The position numbers were made by a program, and so were the translations under genes. The notes beneath the pieces were generated by a model. The model made no database searches, was not told where the DNA came from, and saw only the letters and a program-made list of their open reading frames with translations. Below, piece by piece: positions 50,350 through 58,833 of a stretch of DNA of 62,273 nucleotides. The first letter of the stretch is position 1. The number at the start of each line of letters is the position of its first letter. The stretch spans positions 1-62,273 of the forward strand of contig JAJEFB010000017.1 of the NCBI GenBank assembly GCA_022820665.1. Reading direction: 5' to 3'. This DNA is from Anaerolineae bacterium (lineage in GTDB: Bacteria; Chloroflexota; Anaerolineae; Aggregatilineales; Phototrophicaceae).

Positions 50350-52080
50350 TCAAAACAAGCCCTGCTGAGACTCTCCATCGGAATTAACGCTGTCCGACTT
50401 ATGGCGCTCGGCTCGTTCGAAATCACTGTATTGCCCGGGCATATCAACGCCCGCGCCTTCGAGCAAGTCGCCGATGCTTAGAATCTGTATCTTGCGATAG
50501 CGCTTCTGCCGCCCCGGCGACTCATAATATCCCGCTAACAAAGCCTCTTTTAGCATAGCCTGCGTCGGTTTCTCCAATGTGATGAAGACGCCGATTGCCG
50601 CATTCTCTCGCTTGATTGTGCCTTTCAAATCGCGGATATCACGGGAACTGACCTTTCCCGATTTGACTTGCGCCACGACAGTAGCCGCTATAGGTTTGCC
50701 ACTCGCGTCTTCTTCGAAGAAATTGATGATGCCGTCAATGCCTCTGTCCGCTCCTTTTTTCCCTTTGCGCGAACCCGCTTGCCCGTTTGTCGGCTTCGCC
50801 CCGATCAGCGACAGCGCCCACCACTCGAACTGATAGCGCCCCTCATTTTCCACATCTGTCGCCAACTCTCGCGCGCCATCGACAGTCGTCGGCTCGCCGA
50901 TGACGGCGTAATCGCTGCCGGAAACCAGCTCGAATTGGTTCTGCAGCCGATACTTTTGCAGAGCGATGCTCAAATGCGTGATGTCAATCCCGATCCAGCG
51001 GCGGTTTAGCTTTTGGGCGGCGACTATCGTCGTGCCGCAGCCGCAAAAGGGATCAAAAACCAAATCGCCTTCATTGCTGCTGGCGTGGATAATGCGCTCC
51101 AAAAGGGCTTCTGGTTTCTGAGTCGGATAGCTTAGCCGCTCTTTAGCGCGGGCGCCAAGCGGCCGGATGTCGGTAATGATGTCCTGAATTTGAACGCCAT
51201 CCGCTTCGTCCAGATACCGTTTGTGACGGGGCTTCTCTCCTTGAGCTGGCCAGTGTACAAGCCCCGCTTCATCCAACAGGTCAAGTCGTTCTTGCACGGA
51301 CAAGGCGGACAAATCACGACCCGGGTATGCGGCTTCAAGGGATGAACTTGGAACCGCCCAGTGTCTGCCGGATTCCGTTGGGTCAACGCCGCGCCACGGT
51401 TGCCCGGAATCGCCTTGCCGCGTTCCCGAGCCCGTCAAGTCAACGACTTGGTAACGTCCTCTCTTATCTTCATGGCGATAATAATCGTCGATATATTGTT
51501 GATCGTATGGTTGATAGACCTTATTCCATACAAAATCATCGCTTTTTGTATAGAACAGGATATTGTCCGAAATCGGTCCCCATTTTTTGGCGCTGCTATG
51601 CGCGCTCGTGCGCTTCCAGGTAATATGATTGCGATAATTCTCAGTGCCGAAAATCGCATCCAGCAATATCTTCAAATAATGACTCGCGGTCGGGTCGCAA
51701 TGCAGATAGAGACTGCCGGTCGGTTTCAAGACCCGCTGCAATTCAATCAGCCGCGCCGCCATCATCACCAGATACGCCATCATCTGATTGTGCCCGATCA
51801 AATCCATCAGCGCTTTCATGACGGTCGCTACCTGTGCCGGCGCGTCTTTTACAAGGTCGAAGTAAGTCGCCAGCGCTGTCTCGCCCCAATGCCAGGTATC
51901 CTCAAATGCTGTTATCTGCGCCTCGCTATCAGCGCCGCTCTCCGCTCTGAACAACACGTTGTAATTGCGATTGCTGTTGAACGGCGGGTCGAGGTAAATG
52001 AGGTCAACACACGCTCTTGGAAAATATTCGCGATTTCGCAGGATCTCCAGATTGTCGCCGTAGTACATTGTGTTCTTCAT
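50350..52080 (-). CDS. DNA methyltransferase fused to an Mrr-like endonuclease domain
   Basis: 576 aa. The N-terminal beta-class amino-methyltransferase has motif IV DLIYLDPPFN (~26-35) before the SAM motif DPFCGCGTTIVAA (~343-355), indicating N6-adenine or N4-cytosine methylation. The C-terminal region (~445-540) carries GADRGIDGIINF, then VVAQVKSGKVSSRDIRDLK, the D...QxK pattern of the Mrr-type PD-(D/E)xK nuclease family. The layout suggests one polypeptide that modifies and cuts DNA, i.e. a small Type IIG-like system, or a methylation-dependent nuclease. No separate specificity subunit is adjacent. Divergent from the PBP gene. Confidence 0.85.
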   Translation of the reverse strand: MKNTMYYGDNLEILRNREYFPRACVDLIYLDPPFNSNRNYNVLFRAESGADSEAQITAFEDTWHWGETALATYFDLVKDAPAQVATVMKALMDLIGHNQMMAYLVMMAARLIELQRVLKPTGSLYLHCDPTASHYLKILLDAIFGTENYRNHITWKRTSAHSSAKKWGPISDNILFYTKSDDFVWNKVYQPYDQQYIDDYYRHEDKRGRYQVVDLTGSGTRQGDSGQPWRGVDPTESGRHWAVPSSSLEAAYPGRDLSALSVQERLDLLDEAGLVHWPAQGEKPRHKRYLDEADGVQIQDIITDIRPLGARAKERLSYPTQKPEALLERIIHASSNEGDLVFDPFCGCGTTIVAAQKLNRRWIGIDITHLSIALQKYRLQNQFELVSGSDYAVIGEPTTVDGARELATDVENEGRYQFEWWALSLIGAKPTNGQAGSRKGKKGADRGIDGIINFFEEDASGKPIAATVVAQVKSGKVSSRDIRDLKGTIKRENAAIGVFITLEKPTQAMLKEALLAGYYESPGRQKRYRKIQILSIGDLLEGAGVDMPGQYSDFERAERHKSDSVNSDGESQQGLF

Positions 52081-52114
52081 GTTGCAGACCTCGCGGAATC
52101 CACATCGCCAATCC

Positions 52115-52143
52115 AGTATACCATTCTCGGACCGAATCGGTCA
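52115..52143 (-). promoter_or_regulatory. promoter of the methyltransferase-endonuclease gene
   Basis: Minus-strand TATACT (52120-52115) with GTGACC/TGACCG 17-18 bp upstream. About 35 bp before the ATG at 52080. Good -10, partial -35. Confidence 0.5.
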
Positions 52144-52200
52144 CTACTCTCGATTCGCAGGCGACGCCGCCCCCAATTTCCCCCAATCCCCACATTCCAC

Positions 52201-52206
52201 TATAAT
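52201..52206 (+). promoter_or_regulatory. -10 element (TATAAT) of the PBP gene
   Basis: Perfect TATAAT ~38 bp before the ATG of the class A PBP gene. Weak -35. Confidence 0.4.
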
Positions 52207-52244
52207 GAATCCCGAACTCAACAGCCGATCACGGGAATATAGCC

Positions 52245-55200
52245 ATGCCCGACGAGCCCGTCAAACCCCCTGCGGACGACGCCTCAACAGAAGACGCGCC
52301 GCTCTCTCCCGAAGAGATGATGGGGCGCATGCTCAACCCGCAGCCGAAAGCGGCGGAACCGCCCCCGCCGGAGGACTATTTGGACCCTCCGCCCAAAGCT
52401 GAAGCGCCAGCGCCAAAGCCGCCGGAAGACCTCGACGCGACCTCGCCGCCCGTCGCCGAAGTTGAGGAAGCCGCAGCGAGCTCGCCGCCGCCTCGCCCGC
52501 AAATCGAGCCCGGCATCCGCCAAGCCGCCGAGCGCTTCATCAAAATGCAGAATCAAGCGGCTACGCTGACCGACATGCTCAAACGCGAAGAGATCAGCTT
52601 CGAGGAATATCAGCGCCTGCTCTATGACAGCATGACGCAGGACGAGGACGGCTTCTGGTGGATGATCGACCCCGAAAACGAGCAGTGGTACCGGCACGAT
52701 AGCGGGGAGAATGAATGGCTCATCGATTATCCGGCCGCGCTGCGCGAATGGGAGGCACTTCGTCAGGCGGAGGCATCCGGCGCCGAATCGAACATGCGAA
52801 CGGAGACAGTTTACGACCTGCCGCCTTCTTACCTGGGACCTACCGAGCCGCATGGCGGCGCGCCCATCCTTGACGAACGGGGCGTCGAAATCGGCCGGAT
52901 GCCCCCGACCAAAGACGAACTCTTTACCGTCCCCGGCACAGCCGCCTTCAAAAACGAACTGCCGGGCCAGGAACGGACCGCGCCTTCGCATCCGCAATTC
53001 GCCAACACGCAGCCGGCGCAGACCCGCGTTGACGACGCCGGCGATCACGGCGACGTCATCCCGCGCGCCATCGACGGCGGCTACGACTTGGAGCGCTCTC
53101 CCATCGTCGAAGAATTGCTGGCATCGCGGCGGCGCAACTCGCTGCGGACCCTAGCCAGTGTGCTGGTGGTGCTGCTGGTGATCGCGCTGGTCGGCGCGAT
53201 CGTGGGCGCGGGCGGCATCATGTTCTGGTACAGCGACACCGTGAAGCCATTCCAGGGGCGGATCGCCGCCTTAGCTAATTACACGCCCGAGTATCAAACG
53301 GCGCGCGTCTTTGACGCGCATGGCGGCTTGATCGCCGCGCTCAACAGTCAGGAAACGGGCGCGCGCACCACCATCCCGCTGGAGCGCGTCAGCCCCTACA
53401 TGATTCACGCCATCGTTGCCCAAGAAAACGAACGCTATTTTGAAGATCCCGGTTTTGACCCCATCGCCATCGCTCGCGCCTTCATACAGAACGTCAGCGG
53501 TGGCGGCATCGAATCCGGCGCCAGCACCATCACCCAGCAAATCGCCCGCAATCTGGTGCTGCGCGACAGCGAAGTCACCGTCCAGCGCAAACTGAACGAG
53601 ATCCTAGTCGCCCTGGAAATCGCCAATCAATACGACAAAAACTTCATCCTCGAACTTTATTTGAATGAGGTCTTCTTCGCCAACCAGAATTACGGGGTCG
53701 AGGCTGCCTCGCAATTCTATTTCGGCCACGGGGCTGATGAGCTCAACTTCGCGGAGGCTGCTCTGCTGGCGAGCATCGTGCCATCGCCGGCCAAAAACGA
53801 CCCCGTCGCAAATCGCCCGCTTGCCGTGGCTGGCATGCGCGCCACCATGCGCAAGATGCTCGACATCGGCTGCCTGCAATTCCAACACGGCGACTGGCTC
53901 CGGCGCGGTCCCTTCTGCCTCGTCGACGGGCGCGAGACCGAGATTGATGGCAGCCCGCAAGTGCTGGTGCGCGCCAACGACGACGGAAAAATTGTCGGCG
54001 GCGCGGCTATCGTACAAATCGCGGAAATCGAAACAACTGCATTTGAACCCTTGACGGTGCGCTTGCGCTATCCGCATTTTGTCAATTTTCTCAGGGCTCA
54101 GTTGGAAGCCGAGTTCGGCGCTGCTGATCTATTCCGCCGCGGTTTTAATATCTATACCACTCTGGATCCTGCCTTGCAGGACGCGGCCCAGCAGGCTTTG
54201 AGCAACCAGGTGAATCACCTGGTGGGGGCGGCCACCGGCGTCAATACCGGCGCGGTAATGGTCACCGATCCCCAGACCGGCGCTATCCGCGCTATGGTGG
54301 GCAGCCACAATTTCGACGATGAATTTGCCGGGCAGGTCAACAACGCGCTGACCTGGCAGCAGCCCGGTTCGGTCATCAAACCCTTCATTTATGCCGCCGC
54401 CCTGCAGAGCGTAGAAGGCAATTATCTCACGCCCGCAAGCATCGTTTGGGATGTGCCGACGACCTACGATATGGGCGTTTCCGGACCCTACTCGCCCGTG
54501 AATATCGACGGTAAATTCCGCGGACCAATGTCCCTGCGCGCCGCGCTGCAAAACAGCCGCAATGTCCCGACAATCAAGGTCTATGAGCAGGTCGGCAAGA
54601 TCCGCTTCGCAGAAATGGTGGACGCTGTCGGCTTGCAATTTCCCGAAGACGCGCTGATCACGCTGTCCAGCGCGCTGGGCGCGAACGAAGTCACGCTCTA
54701 CGATATGATGGCTGCCTATGGCGTATTGGCCAATCGGGGCAAACTTATGCCCTTGTACGCCATTGATCGCGTCACGGAAACGATCGCCGGCGAAGAAGTA
54801 GACATCCCGCGCGAGCGAGCGGCTGGCCGGCAGGCGATCTCGCCGGCGCTCGCCTATCTGATGCAAAACATCCTCAGCGACGACGCTTCCCGCCAGCCCA
54901 GTTTCAATCCCGCGTCCGCCTTGACCCTGGCGCATATCGGCCTGCCGACGCAGAACATCGTTTCGGCCAAAACCGGCACCTCCAACGGCGCGCGCGACTT
55001 GTGGACCGTGGGCTTCACGCGCGACGCTGTGGCTGGAGTCTGGCTGGGGACATCGGATAATTCGCCGACATATAACACCGCTGGTATCACCAGCGCGGCG
55101 CCGGTTTGGAACGCCGTGATGACCGCCGCTTCGCTACAGAAGGCGCCATTGCCATTCGAGAATCCCGGTGGCGTGGTGGCGCGGGAGATCTGCCGAGCGA

Positions 55201-55889
55201 CCGGAACGCTCAATTACGCGGCTTGTCCCGATCCCAGCACCGGCCTTTTCCTGCACGAACAATATCCCCCGCCCGCCGAACAAGCCTGGATCAAACGCAT
55301 CGCCGTCGACAGTTGGACCGGCTTGCTCGCCAACGAATTCTGCAATGGCAATGTCGTCGAGAAAACTTTCGTCGCCGTCGACGATCCCGCGGCGCTGGAC
55401 TGGCTCGCGGGTACCGCGGAAGGCGGGGCTTTTGCCAAAAGTATTGGAATCGAGTTGCCTGTGACGCCCGTGCCGGGAGACGCATGCGCCCAAGGCCAGT
55501 CTCTGCCGCTGATCAATATCAGCGCCCCCAACAACGGGGCTGTCGTTCGCGGCGTCGTGGAGATCCGCGGCCAAGCGCGGGCGCCGGATTTCGACCGCTT
55601 CGAACTTGCTTACGCTTATCGCGACGATCCCGACAAGTTCCTGCCCGTCAGCGCCGCCCTGGTCGAAATGCCCAATTACGGTTCTGTCCTGGGCATTTGG
55701 GATACGCGCTCATTGGGCGTCCCCGACGGCGAGTATATCGTGCGCTTGGCGGCTTATTCAAGCAACGGCGGCAATATCAATTACCAGATCAACCTGCGCG
55801 TGGAGAACCCAACGCCGACTGCGGCGCCGGAGCAAACCATCTTTCAGCCCACGATTGTTTCCATTCCCCTGGCCACGCCCACGCCCTAA
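52245..55889 (+). CDS. bifunctional class A penicillin-binding protein (PBP1A type)
   Basis: 1214 aa, much longer than the usual 700-850. Cytosolic N-terminus of ~300 residues, Pro/Glu-rich, with a DGFWWMIDPENEQWY module (~143-157). One membrane helix (~302-330). GT51 glycosyltransferase: AIVAQENERYFEDPGFD (~389), ESGASTITQQIARNLVL, ILELYLNEVFFANQNYG. Transpeptidase: SxxK in GSVIKP (~708-713), SxN in QNSRNVP (~770), KTG in SAKTGTSNGARD (~909). A C-terminal Ig/fibronectin-like domain (NNGAVVRGVVEIRGQA to YIVRLAAYSSNGG) and a Thr/Pro tail follow. It polymerises and cross-links peptidoglycan at the outer face of the membrane. Confidence 0.95.
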   Translation: MPDEPVKPPADDASTEDAPLSPEEMMGRMLNPQPKAAEPPPPEDYLDPPPKAEAPAPKPPEDLDATSPPVAEVEEAAASSPPPRPQIEPGIRQAAERFIKMQNQAATLTDMLKREEISFEEYQRLLYDSMTQDEDGFWWMIDPENEQWYRHDSGENEWLIDYPAALREWEALRQAEASGAESNMRTETVYDLPPSYLGPTEPHGGAPILDERGVEIGRMPPTKDELFTVPGTAAFKNELPGQERTAPSHPQFANTQPAQTRVDDAGDHGDVIPRAIDGGYDLERSPIVEELLASRRRNSLRTLASVLVVLLVIALVGAIVGAGGIMFWYSDTVKPFQGRIAALANYTPEYQTARVFDAHGGLIAALNSQETGARTTIPLERVSPYMIHAIVAQENERYFEDPGFDPIAIARAFIQNVSGGGIESGASTITQQIARNLVLRDSEVTVQRKLNEILVALEIANQYDKNFILELYLNEVFFANQNYGVEAASQFYFGHGADELNFAEAALLASIVPSPAKNDPVANRPLAVAGMRATMRKMLDIGCLQFQHGDWLRRGPFCLVDGRETEIDGSPQVLVRANDDGKIVGGAAIVQIAEIETTAFEPLTVRLRYPHFVNFLRAQLEAEFGAADLFRRGFNIYTTLDPALQDAAQQALSNQVNHLVGAATGVNTGAVMVTDPQTGAIRAMVGSHNFDDEFAGQVNNALTWQQPGSVIKPFIYAAALQSVEGNYLTPASIVWDVPTTYDMGVSGPYSPVNIDGKFRGPMSLRAALQNSRNVPTIKVYEQVGKIRFAEMVDAVGLQFPEDALITLSSALGANEVTLYDMMAAYGVLANRGKLMPLYAIDRVTETIAGEEVDIPRERAAGRQAISPALAYLMQNILSDDASRQPSFNPASALTLAHIGLPTQNIVSAKTGTSNGARDLWTVGFTRDAVAGVWLGTSDNSPTYNTAGITSAAPVWNAVMTAASLQKAPLPFENPGGVVAREICRATGTLNYAACPDPSTGLFLHEQYPPPAEQAWIKRIAVDSWTGLLANEFCNGNVVEKTFVAVDDPAALDWLAGTAEGGAFAKSIGIELPVTPVPGDACAQGQSLPLINISAPNNGAVVRGVVEIRGQARAPDFDRFELAYAYRDDPDKFLPVSAALVEMPNYGSVLGIWDTRSLGVPDGEYIVRLAAYSSNGGNINYQINLRVENPTPTAAPEQTIFQPTIVSIPLATPTP

Positions 55890-55926
55890 GCGCATTAAAT
55901 CGAAAATCTTTGCTCGCTTCCTGCCT

Positions 55927-56256
55927 TGACGGTTAGTGTCTACGCGACCTGTGGTGAAAAAAACTCTCTGTGCCGGCGGTCAGTGTCTATGCGCCCCACG
56001 CGCCCTACACGACCCGAAACGTCCGAAAAGGAGAGCTCTCGTGGCGCGAGCAAGTCTCCCCCGTAGGTCAGTGTCTACGCGACCCATGCGCCCTGCGCGA
56101 CTTGCCCCCTACCGGTGTATGTTTCATATCGGTAGGGGCGACCCGTTGGGTCGCCCGCAAATACCTTTGTACCCTTCGTGTCTTGACGGTCAGTGTCGGC
56201 GGGCTGTGTCTACGCGACCTACGCGACCTATCAGGTCGCCCGCAAACACCACCTGC
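55927..56256. repeat. cluster of GTCAGTGTCTACGCGACC and GGGTCGCCC repeats
   Basis: At least four copies of the 18-bp core or close variants (near 55933, 55980, 56062 and 56205) and several gggcgacc/ggtcgccc palindromes in ~330 bp. No convincing coding sequence. Densest repeat tract of the window. Confidence 0.75.
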
Positions 56257-56263
56257 AATCACG

Positions 56264-56298
56264 TCGAAACCTGTACGGGCGAGCCGGCGGCTCGCCCC
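56264..56298. repeat. GGGCGAGCCGGCGGCTCGCCC hairpin
   Basis: gggcgagccggcggctcgccc is a perfect palindrome, preceded by acctgtac. Sister hairpins with GGTCAGCC or GGGCGAGCC arms occur at 56399-56420, 56451-56473, 62057-62080 and 62110-62133. Confidence 0.7.
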
Positions 56299-56314
56299 TC
56301 GGTGGTTAAAATCT

Positions 56315-56526
56315 CTCTGTGCTCTCAGTAAGTGCAAGTAAGTAATGCAAGAAAATTTAGCCCAAATCCCCTATCCACATCCGCGTCGAAATCTGTACGG
56401 GTCAGCCGGCGGCTGACCCATTGCTATCGTTCCGCTTATGTTTATTATGAGGGCGAGCCACCGGCTCGCCCGTACAGGCTCCTTATTTTTTTGCATTACT
56501 TACTCAGAATCACTGAGAGCACAGAG
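56315..56526 (+). mobile_element. 212-bp MITE-like element, copy 1
   Basis: Starts ctctgtgctctcagtaagtg and ends with the inverted counterpart cactgagagcacagag. The terminal inverted repeats extend ~34 bp (including aagtaagtaatgca). Inside are two hairpins, ggtcagccggcggctgacc and gggcgagccaccggctcgccc. An inverted copy of exactly the same length lies at 62003-62214. No reading frame and no clear target duplication. Confidence 0.7.
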
Positions 56527-56566
56527 AAAACATTCCAAGCATGTTGCGCTCATACAGAATAAGAAA

Positions 56567-56592
56567 CCCGCAGCCGCAAATGCGGCTGCGGG
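56567..56592. terminator. strong hairpin CCCGCAGCCGC-aaat-GCGGCTGCGGG
   Basis: Perfect 11-bp stem with a 4-nt loop. On the minus strand it is followed by TTTCTTATTCT, the better terminator orientation; on the plus strand by cagtccttta. No gene clearly ends here, so it may insulate surE from upstream transcription. Confidence 0.5.
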
Positions 56593-56601
56593 CAGTCCTT
56601 T

Positions 56602-56652
56602 ATCTCTGTGCCCTCTGCGCCTCTGTGGTGAATCCGTGCCTCTGTGGTGAAT
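56602..56652. repeat. CTCTGTGCCCTCTGCGCCTCTGTGGTGAATCC repeat with tail duplication
   Basis: Same repeat as at 21915-21947, with its last unit (cctctgtggtgaatcc) duplicated. Confidence 0.7.
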
Positions 56653-56753
56653 CCGCAGGAACGCGCCTACGTTAGGGCGTTGCGGATTTGTGGCTTTTCG
56701 CTTAGGCTGAGGTATTTATGTCGGAAAATACGGCAAAGAGCGAGGAGCGTCCC

Positions 56754-57587
56754 ATGAGTCAAGCGGAAAGACCGATCATCCTCTTCACCAACGACGACGG
56801 CATCGAATCGCCCGGGCTGTGGGCGGCGGTCGCGGCTTTCCGTGATGCGGGCAATCTGCTGGTGGTCGCGCCGCGGGAGCAGCAGTCGGGCATGGGGCGC
56901 AGCATGCCGCATTACAGCGAGGGGCGCATCTTCCCCTACGAAGCGCCGATTGACTGCGGCGACTGCCGCGCCTACGCGGTGGATGGCACGCCGGCGCAGG
57001 CGGTGCAGCACGCCATCCTGGAATTGGCGGCGGAAAAACCCGCCCTGCTGGTATCGGGCATCAACTACGGCGAGAACACGGGCAACGGCGTGACCATCTC
57101 GGGCACGGTGGGCGCGGCGCTGGAAGCAGCCAGCCTGGGCATCCGCGCCATCGCCGTCAGCCAGCAGACGCCCACCGACTTGCACCGCAGCTATTCCAAC
57201 GATGTCGATTTCAGCGTCGCGGCCGATTTTTCGCGGCAATTCGGGACCTGGCTGATGGATCACCCGGCATTGCCCGACGATGTCGATGTGCTGAAAATTG
57301 ACGTTCCGGCGGGGGCGACGGCGGAGACCGACTGGCGCTTGACGCGGCTGTCGCGGCGGCGCGTGTATTGGCCCACGCGGCCCGAGCGGCTGGCGCTGCA
57401 TGACAGCGGCAAGCTGGGCTACCGTTACAACAGCGATCCCGGGGCGGCCGAGCCGGACAGCGATGTCTACGCCTTGCTGAACGAGGGGGTGATTTCGGTG
57501 ACGCCCATCAGCCTGGACATGACCTCGCGCACGGATATGTTCCGCTTGAGCCAGATCTTGCTAGGCAAGCAGGAGTATGGGCTTTAG
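56754..57587 (+). CDS. surE: 5'-nucleotidase SurE
   Basis: 277 aa from ATG 56754 (GAGGAG six nt upstream). An ATG at 56718 with GAGG also has a ribosome site, so a 289-residue form is possible. SurE motifs: ILFTNDDGIESPG (metal Asp pair), VVAPREQQSGMGRSM, SGINYGENTGNGVTISGTVGAALEA with the metal Asn and Ser, and IAVSQQT. It dephosphorylates nucleoside 5'-/3'-monophosphates and short polyphosphate in stationary phase. Flanked by repeats on both sides; monocistronic. Confidence 0.94.
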   Translation: MSQAERPIILFTNDDGIESPGLWAAVAAFRDAGNLLVVAPREQQSGMGRSMPHYSEGRIFPYEAPIDCGDCRAYAVDGTPAQAVQHAILELAAEKPALLVSGINYGENTGNGVTISGTVGAALEAASLGIRAIAVSQQTPTDLHRSYSNDVDFSVAADFSRQFGTWLMDHPALPDDVDVLKIDVPAGATAETDWRLTRLSRRRVYWPTRPERLALHDSGKLGYRYNSDPGAAEPDSDVYALLNEGVISVTPISLDMTSRTDMFRLSQILLGKQEYGL

Positions 57588-57599
57588 GGGGCAATGATC

Positions 57600-57655
57600 A
57601 ACCCCCACCCCCCGGCCCCCTCCCCGAAGCATCGGGGAGGGGGAGCGCATTTGGC
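57600..57655. repeat. CCCCACCCCCCGGCCCC-type repeat
   Basis: C-rich arm, cgaagcatcgg centre and gggagggggag arm, directly after surE. Member of the family at 9573-9620. Confidence 0.75.
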
Positions 57656-57710
57656 GGGATTGGGATTAGATCCAGAACTTTCGCTACAAATGAGATTTAT
57701 TCGCGCCAGC

Positions 57711-57760
57711 TAACCCCATCCCCCGGCCCCTTCCCCAATGCATTGGGGAAGGGGAGTTTC
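57711..57760. repeat. CCCCATCCCCCGGCCCC-type repeat
   Basis: ccccttccccaatgcattggggaagggg is a perfect palindrome preceded by ccccatcccccgg. Same family; 60 bp from the previous copy and same orientation. Confidence 0.75.
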
Positions 57761-57767
57761 GCACAGC

Positions 57768-57882
57768 GCGAGCAAGTCTCCCCCGTAGGTCAGTGTCTAC
57801 GCGACCCATTGCAATGGGGGGAGATTTAGAGGGGGGTTAAATTTGCATGACTTACTTGGTTCTACTGAGAGCGCAGAGATTG
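57768..57882. repeat. composite repeat: CTACGCGACC core, C/G hairpin and half of the 212-bp element
   Basis: gtcagtgtctacgcgaccc, then cattgcaatggggggagatttagagggggg, then gcatgacttacttggttctactgagagcgcagag, which matches one end of the 212-bp MITE-like element. Three repeat families lie end to end. The 57588-57896 gap has no gene. Confidence 0.65.
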
Positions 57883-57896
57883 TAGGGGTGGCTAAC

Positions 57897-58121
57897 TTAT
57901 TCTTCATTTCCGGTGTTCAAGACGGGCAGAAGTCTGTCTTCCAGCCGTTGAATGTCCGATTTGACTTCGAGCCTGATCGTTTCGATCCGGGATTCCAGGC
58001 GATGCTCAAGCTCGCGGCTTGTCAGTACGATAGTTAGCATAAGAACGACTGCCGTCAGCATGATGATCACGGTTTCCAGCGTCAACGATATAGTCCGTCT
58101 TTCCGCATTTGCAGTCAACAA
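57897..58121 (-). CDS. small bitopic membrane protein with coiled coil
   Basis: 74 aa from a TTG at 58121 (AAGGAG nine nt upstream, a strong ribosome site). One helix ETVIIMLTAVVLMLTIVLTS (~16-35) followed by a charged coiled coil ELEHRLESRIETIRLEVKSD. Probably a small membrane-anchored coiled-coil protein; no family recognised. In style it recalls the small coiled-coil genes at 21961-22890 but is not obviously homologous. Confidence 0.65.
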   Translation of the reverse strand: MLTANAERRTISLTLETVIIMLTAVVLMLTIVLTSRELEHRLESRIETIRLEVKSDIQRLEDRLLPVLNTGNEE

Positions 58122-58296
58122 TGTAATCTCCTTGTCATCCAGTCATCTCAATTATTGATTCGCACAGTCAGCTTGTCAAGTTTGCAATTGCAGACAGGTG
58201 GGGACAGGCAAAATGGGGGCGGACGACCAGATTGGTCGCACAAGATGTATAGGTTTTGACGGTTTAGCGCGAGGTTCGCCAGTCAACAAAACAAGC

Positions 58297-58339
58297 GCCC
58301 CTTGCCACAGCGGACCAGGTGGTCGTTGTGACAAGGGGC
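58297..58339 (-). terminator. intrinsic terminator for the 58-residue ORF
   Basis: Minus strand: GCCCCTTGTCACA pairs with TGTGGCAAGGGGC (13-bp stem, one mismatch), followed by a T-rich gcttgttttgttg. Lies ~40 bp after the stop of the gene at 58381-58557. Confidence 0.75.
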
Positions 58340-58380
58340 ACGGATGGGAAGGGGCTTAGGTATGCCGACTAAACTGAAGA

Positions 58381-58557
58381 CTAATCTTCAGTCCCTGGCT
58401 TCTCGGTCTGATTTTCTGGCTGCTGACTGGGTCGCTTCGGGGCGCGCCGCTTAAACTGGCGCGAATCCGGGTCGCCCGGCTGCGGCGGTTTTGTCGCGAC
58501 CAACTCCCTGACGACGTTCTTTGCGTCATAAACCAACTCAAATCCTTGCTTTTCCAT
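58381..58557 (-). CDS. small unknown hydrophilic protein
   Basis: 58 aa from ATG 58557 (AAGGAG nine nt upstream). Starts MEKQGFELVYDAKNVVREL; the rest is Pro/Gln/Arg-rich and disordered (PQPGDPDSRQFKRRAPKRP). A longer frame runs into a repeat and is not favoured. The good ribosome site and the dedicated terminator support a real gene. Function unknown. Confidence 0.6.
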   Translation of the reverse strand: MEKQGFELVYDAKNVVRELVATKPPQPGDPDSRQFKRRAPKRPSQQPENQTEKPGTED

Positions 58558-58623
58558 ATCACGCCACTCCTTACTATCCTTCAGCTCATTCGCAGGCAAG
58601 CCCGTCGGCGGGCGACCAGATTC

Positions 58624-58650
58624 GCCGCGTAGACACTGACCTTCGGGGGA
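58624..58650. repeat. GTCAGTGTCTACGCG repeat (inverted copy)
   Basis: cgccgcgtagacactgacc in the gap upstream of the 58-residue ORF: inverted copy of the 18-bp core. Confidence 0.6.
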
Positions 58651-58737
58651 AGCTGATTTCCATACTTGTGTCAACGAGTATTCTGATGTTGCAAGTGTCG
58701 ACAACTGCTATTTTCAAGCGAGTTCGGGCTACGTTAG

Positions 58738-58785
58738 CTCCCCTTCCCCATTGCAATGGGGAAGGGGCCGGGGGATGGGGTAGTT
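58738..58785. repeat. CCCCATCCCCCGGCCCC-type repeat (inverted copy)
   Basis: ctccccttccccattgcaatggggaaggggccgggggatgggg, an inverted member of the palindromic family, 50 bp before the end of the SH3b gene. Confidence 0.75.
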
Positions 58786-58833
58786 TTTCGGGCGACCAGG
58801 TTGGCCGCCCTTAGATTGTCGTGTGGCGCGTCC

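Noticed and set aside
55106..55936. 276-codon plus-strand frame inside the PBP 3' end
   Set aside because: Arg-rich alternate frame of the PBP gene with no independent signals.
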